Source: Spirosoma agri (lineage in GTDB: Bacteria; Bacteroidota; Bacteroidia; Cytophagales; Spirosomataceae). From it: a stretch of 64,000 nt of DNA. The translations under genes were made by a program, and so were the position numbers. The notes under the pieces were generated by a model. It did no database searches. It had not been told where the DNA came from and worked only from the letters and a program-made list of their open reading frames with translations. Shown here one piece after another: positions 62,945 to 64,000 of the stretch (its first letter is position 1; the number at the start of each line of letters is the position of its first letter). The stretch lies in NCBI RefSeq assembly GCF_010747415.1, contig NZ_JAAGNZ010000001.1, forward strand, positions 868,001-932,000, given 5' to 3'.

Positions 62945-63795
62945 TACAACCAGCCCATATTGGTTGTAAAAAAATTCTTATGTATGTTTGTCTTAAGAAA
63001 CAATCATATATAGTGCTCCTTCACGATAGCGCTGTTTTACGGTTGCTATTCGGCGTATTCTCCCTCTTCTTGTCTGCTAAGGAATCACCTCTTCTCGGAG
63101 GTGTGTTGCTGTTTGTGGGTAGTCAACTTTCGTAGAATAGCTTTCTTAATCCTGTTGGTCTGATGATTGGCATAGTTTTCGCTATTCTGAACAGCCATCT
63201 GCCGTGAAGCTATTCGTGAAAACGTCAATGAGTTGCAACGCAAATGGCTAACAAATGAACCATCCTGACAAATTAACCTACTTACACCAATAAGGTTTTC
63301 CCATATGTAGCTGAATTTAATCAGATAAACGGGATGATTGGCATAGTTTTCGTTTGATAACTGCGGGTAGAAGGTGCCCCTGTCAGCGATGAATTGAAGC
63401 GTGACCTATCACTGGTTTGTGGGTCTGAATAAGTGCTAACCAGGGAGTTTTTTTTGCCATATAGTGCCCCAGACAAGGTTGCAGATGAAAGTAACTTATA
63501 CGCTACGCAAAATTTGTTCATCGACCTTAGTTCACCCGTTTCCCAAACTGGTGGGGAGTTGCTTTGTGAGCACTAAAAGCCAACTCGCTCAGGTAATAAA
63601 CCCGCTGATCACTCACAAGTTGGTGGGTGTATCGAATCAATCTGATCGCGAAGTCAAGTTGCTTGCAGCAACAAGTAATGCTGGTAAAGTGGCTGATTAT
63701 GAACTCCCCAAACTAAAAATCTTCGGGTTCTCCGGACTACAGATCCGCTGCCGAAGTGTCTGCACCAAGAATTTACGCTTTTCGTACAACGTCCA
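62945..63795. other. Nearly gene-free stretch with a 20-bp direct repeat
   Basis: About 850 bases. A direct repeat GATGATTGGCATAGTTTTCG occurs at 63162-63181 and 63333-63352. A 9-bp palindrome TTACAACCA/TGGTTGTAA lies near 62945 and a CACCTC/GAGGTG hairpin near 63087-63104. Open frames here (for example 63464-63799) have no recognisable domain or start context. I see no tRNA. Confidence 0.45.
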
Positions 63796-64000
63796 ATGAA
63801 TGAAAGAACTTTACTCAATCAATCATATCGCTTAGCCTTGCCGAGACCAGTGCCTGATACGGGGCCAAAACTGGATCCGGCACTAAAAGGCTCTACCATT
63901 CCAGGCAACTTGAAAAAGTTGCTGTTGCCGTTTATAGCGTTCATCCCTTTTTTAGGTCAATCCAGGCAGCGAATGAAAACGGCTTGCCTTAGCCTGATGC
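63796..64000 (+). CDS. Possible partial gene running off the right edge
   Basis: An ATG at 63796 opens a frame that stays open to the window end (68 codons): 'MNERTLLNQSYRLALPRPV...'. It continues with a hydrophobic run 'LLLPFIAFIPFLG', then basic residues and 'MKTACLSLM'. That could be the start of an exported outer-membrane protein (an alternative start would be ATG 63976). Too little is present to assign a family. Confidence 0.35.
   Translation, partial: MNERTLLNQSYRLALPRPVPDTGPKLDPALKGSTIPGNLKKLLLPFIAFIPFLGQSRQRMKTACLSLM

Noticed and set aside
63464..63799. 111-codon frame near the right edge
   Set aside because: No recognisable domain, no signal peptide and a composition unlike the neighbours; possible only as a remnant.

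Overview
The window looks like a piece of a Bacteroidota chromosome, most likely Cytophagales near Spirosoma. The basis is indirect: TonB-dependent receptor with a carboxypeptidase-like regulatory domain, LytS/LytTR two-component pair, DUF721, DUF4136, SUI1/YciH, rpsU next to xerC, a fused PD40-propeller/outer-membrane-barrel protein, promoters with the Bacteroidota -7 element TAnnTTTG, and moderately GC-rich coding DNA. No rRNA or species marker is present, so genus is an inference.

Layout. 1-3017 is the AT-rich right end of an integrated mobile element: a truncated VirE_N/BT4734-like gene, a tyrosine integrase with repeated putative arm sites, and a 46-nt 3' fragment of a tRNA-Val(UAC) gene as the attachment site. 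3018-11.6 kb is chromosome with small secreted proteins, a GH78-like rhamnosidase, an SDR and a GT2 glycosyltransferase. 11.7-15.6 kb carries eboD-eboE-eboF as a tightly overlapping operon. 15.6-29 kb holds two exported proteins, a GT4, a Tat-exported Gfo/Idh/MocA oxidoreductase, esterases, an RsbQ-like hydrolase beside a PAS histidine kinase, a BASS transporter, Ppx/GppA, rpsU and xerC. 29.1-33.4 kb carries eboA, then (after two genes on the opposite strand) eboB and eboC. 33.5-44.2 kb has a periplasmic MTA/SAH nucleosidase-like protein, a GH1-like barrel, GDSL and esterase proteins, metX under a SAM riboswitch, DUF721, a four-gene lipid-linked sugar operon and a KirBac channel. 44.3-51 kb has LD-carboxypeptidase, M42 and M23 peptidases, a Kelch lipoprotein, a POT transporter and SUI1. 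51.1-56.7 kb is one minus-strand block: TonB receptor, TPR-like exported protein, pentapeptide-LytS kinase, LytTR regulator, small membrane protein. 56.9-62.9 kb has GNAT, cmk, an FAD oxidoreductase and the large propeller/barrel protein; the last 1.1 kb is nearly gene-free.

The most interesting system is the ebo pathway, complete here (A-F) but split into two loci about 13.5 kb apart instead of one operon. EboD (sugar-phosphate/dehydroquinate-type cyclase), EboE (TIM barrel), EboF (phosphatase-like), EboB (TatD-like) and EboC (UbiA-like prenyltransferase) look like a route to a prenylated cyclic metabolite whose structure is not evident from the sequence. Other points of note are the RsbQ-like hydrolase/PAS-kinase pair, the pentapeptide-repeat LytS fusion, a family of GGAA-loop palindromes (one of which fills the xerC-eboA gap) and the integrase att structure.
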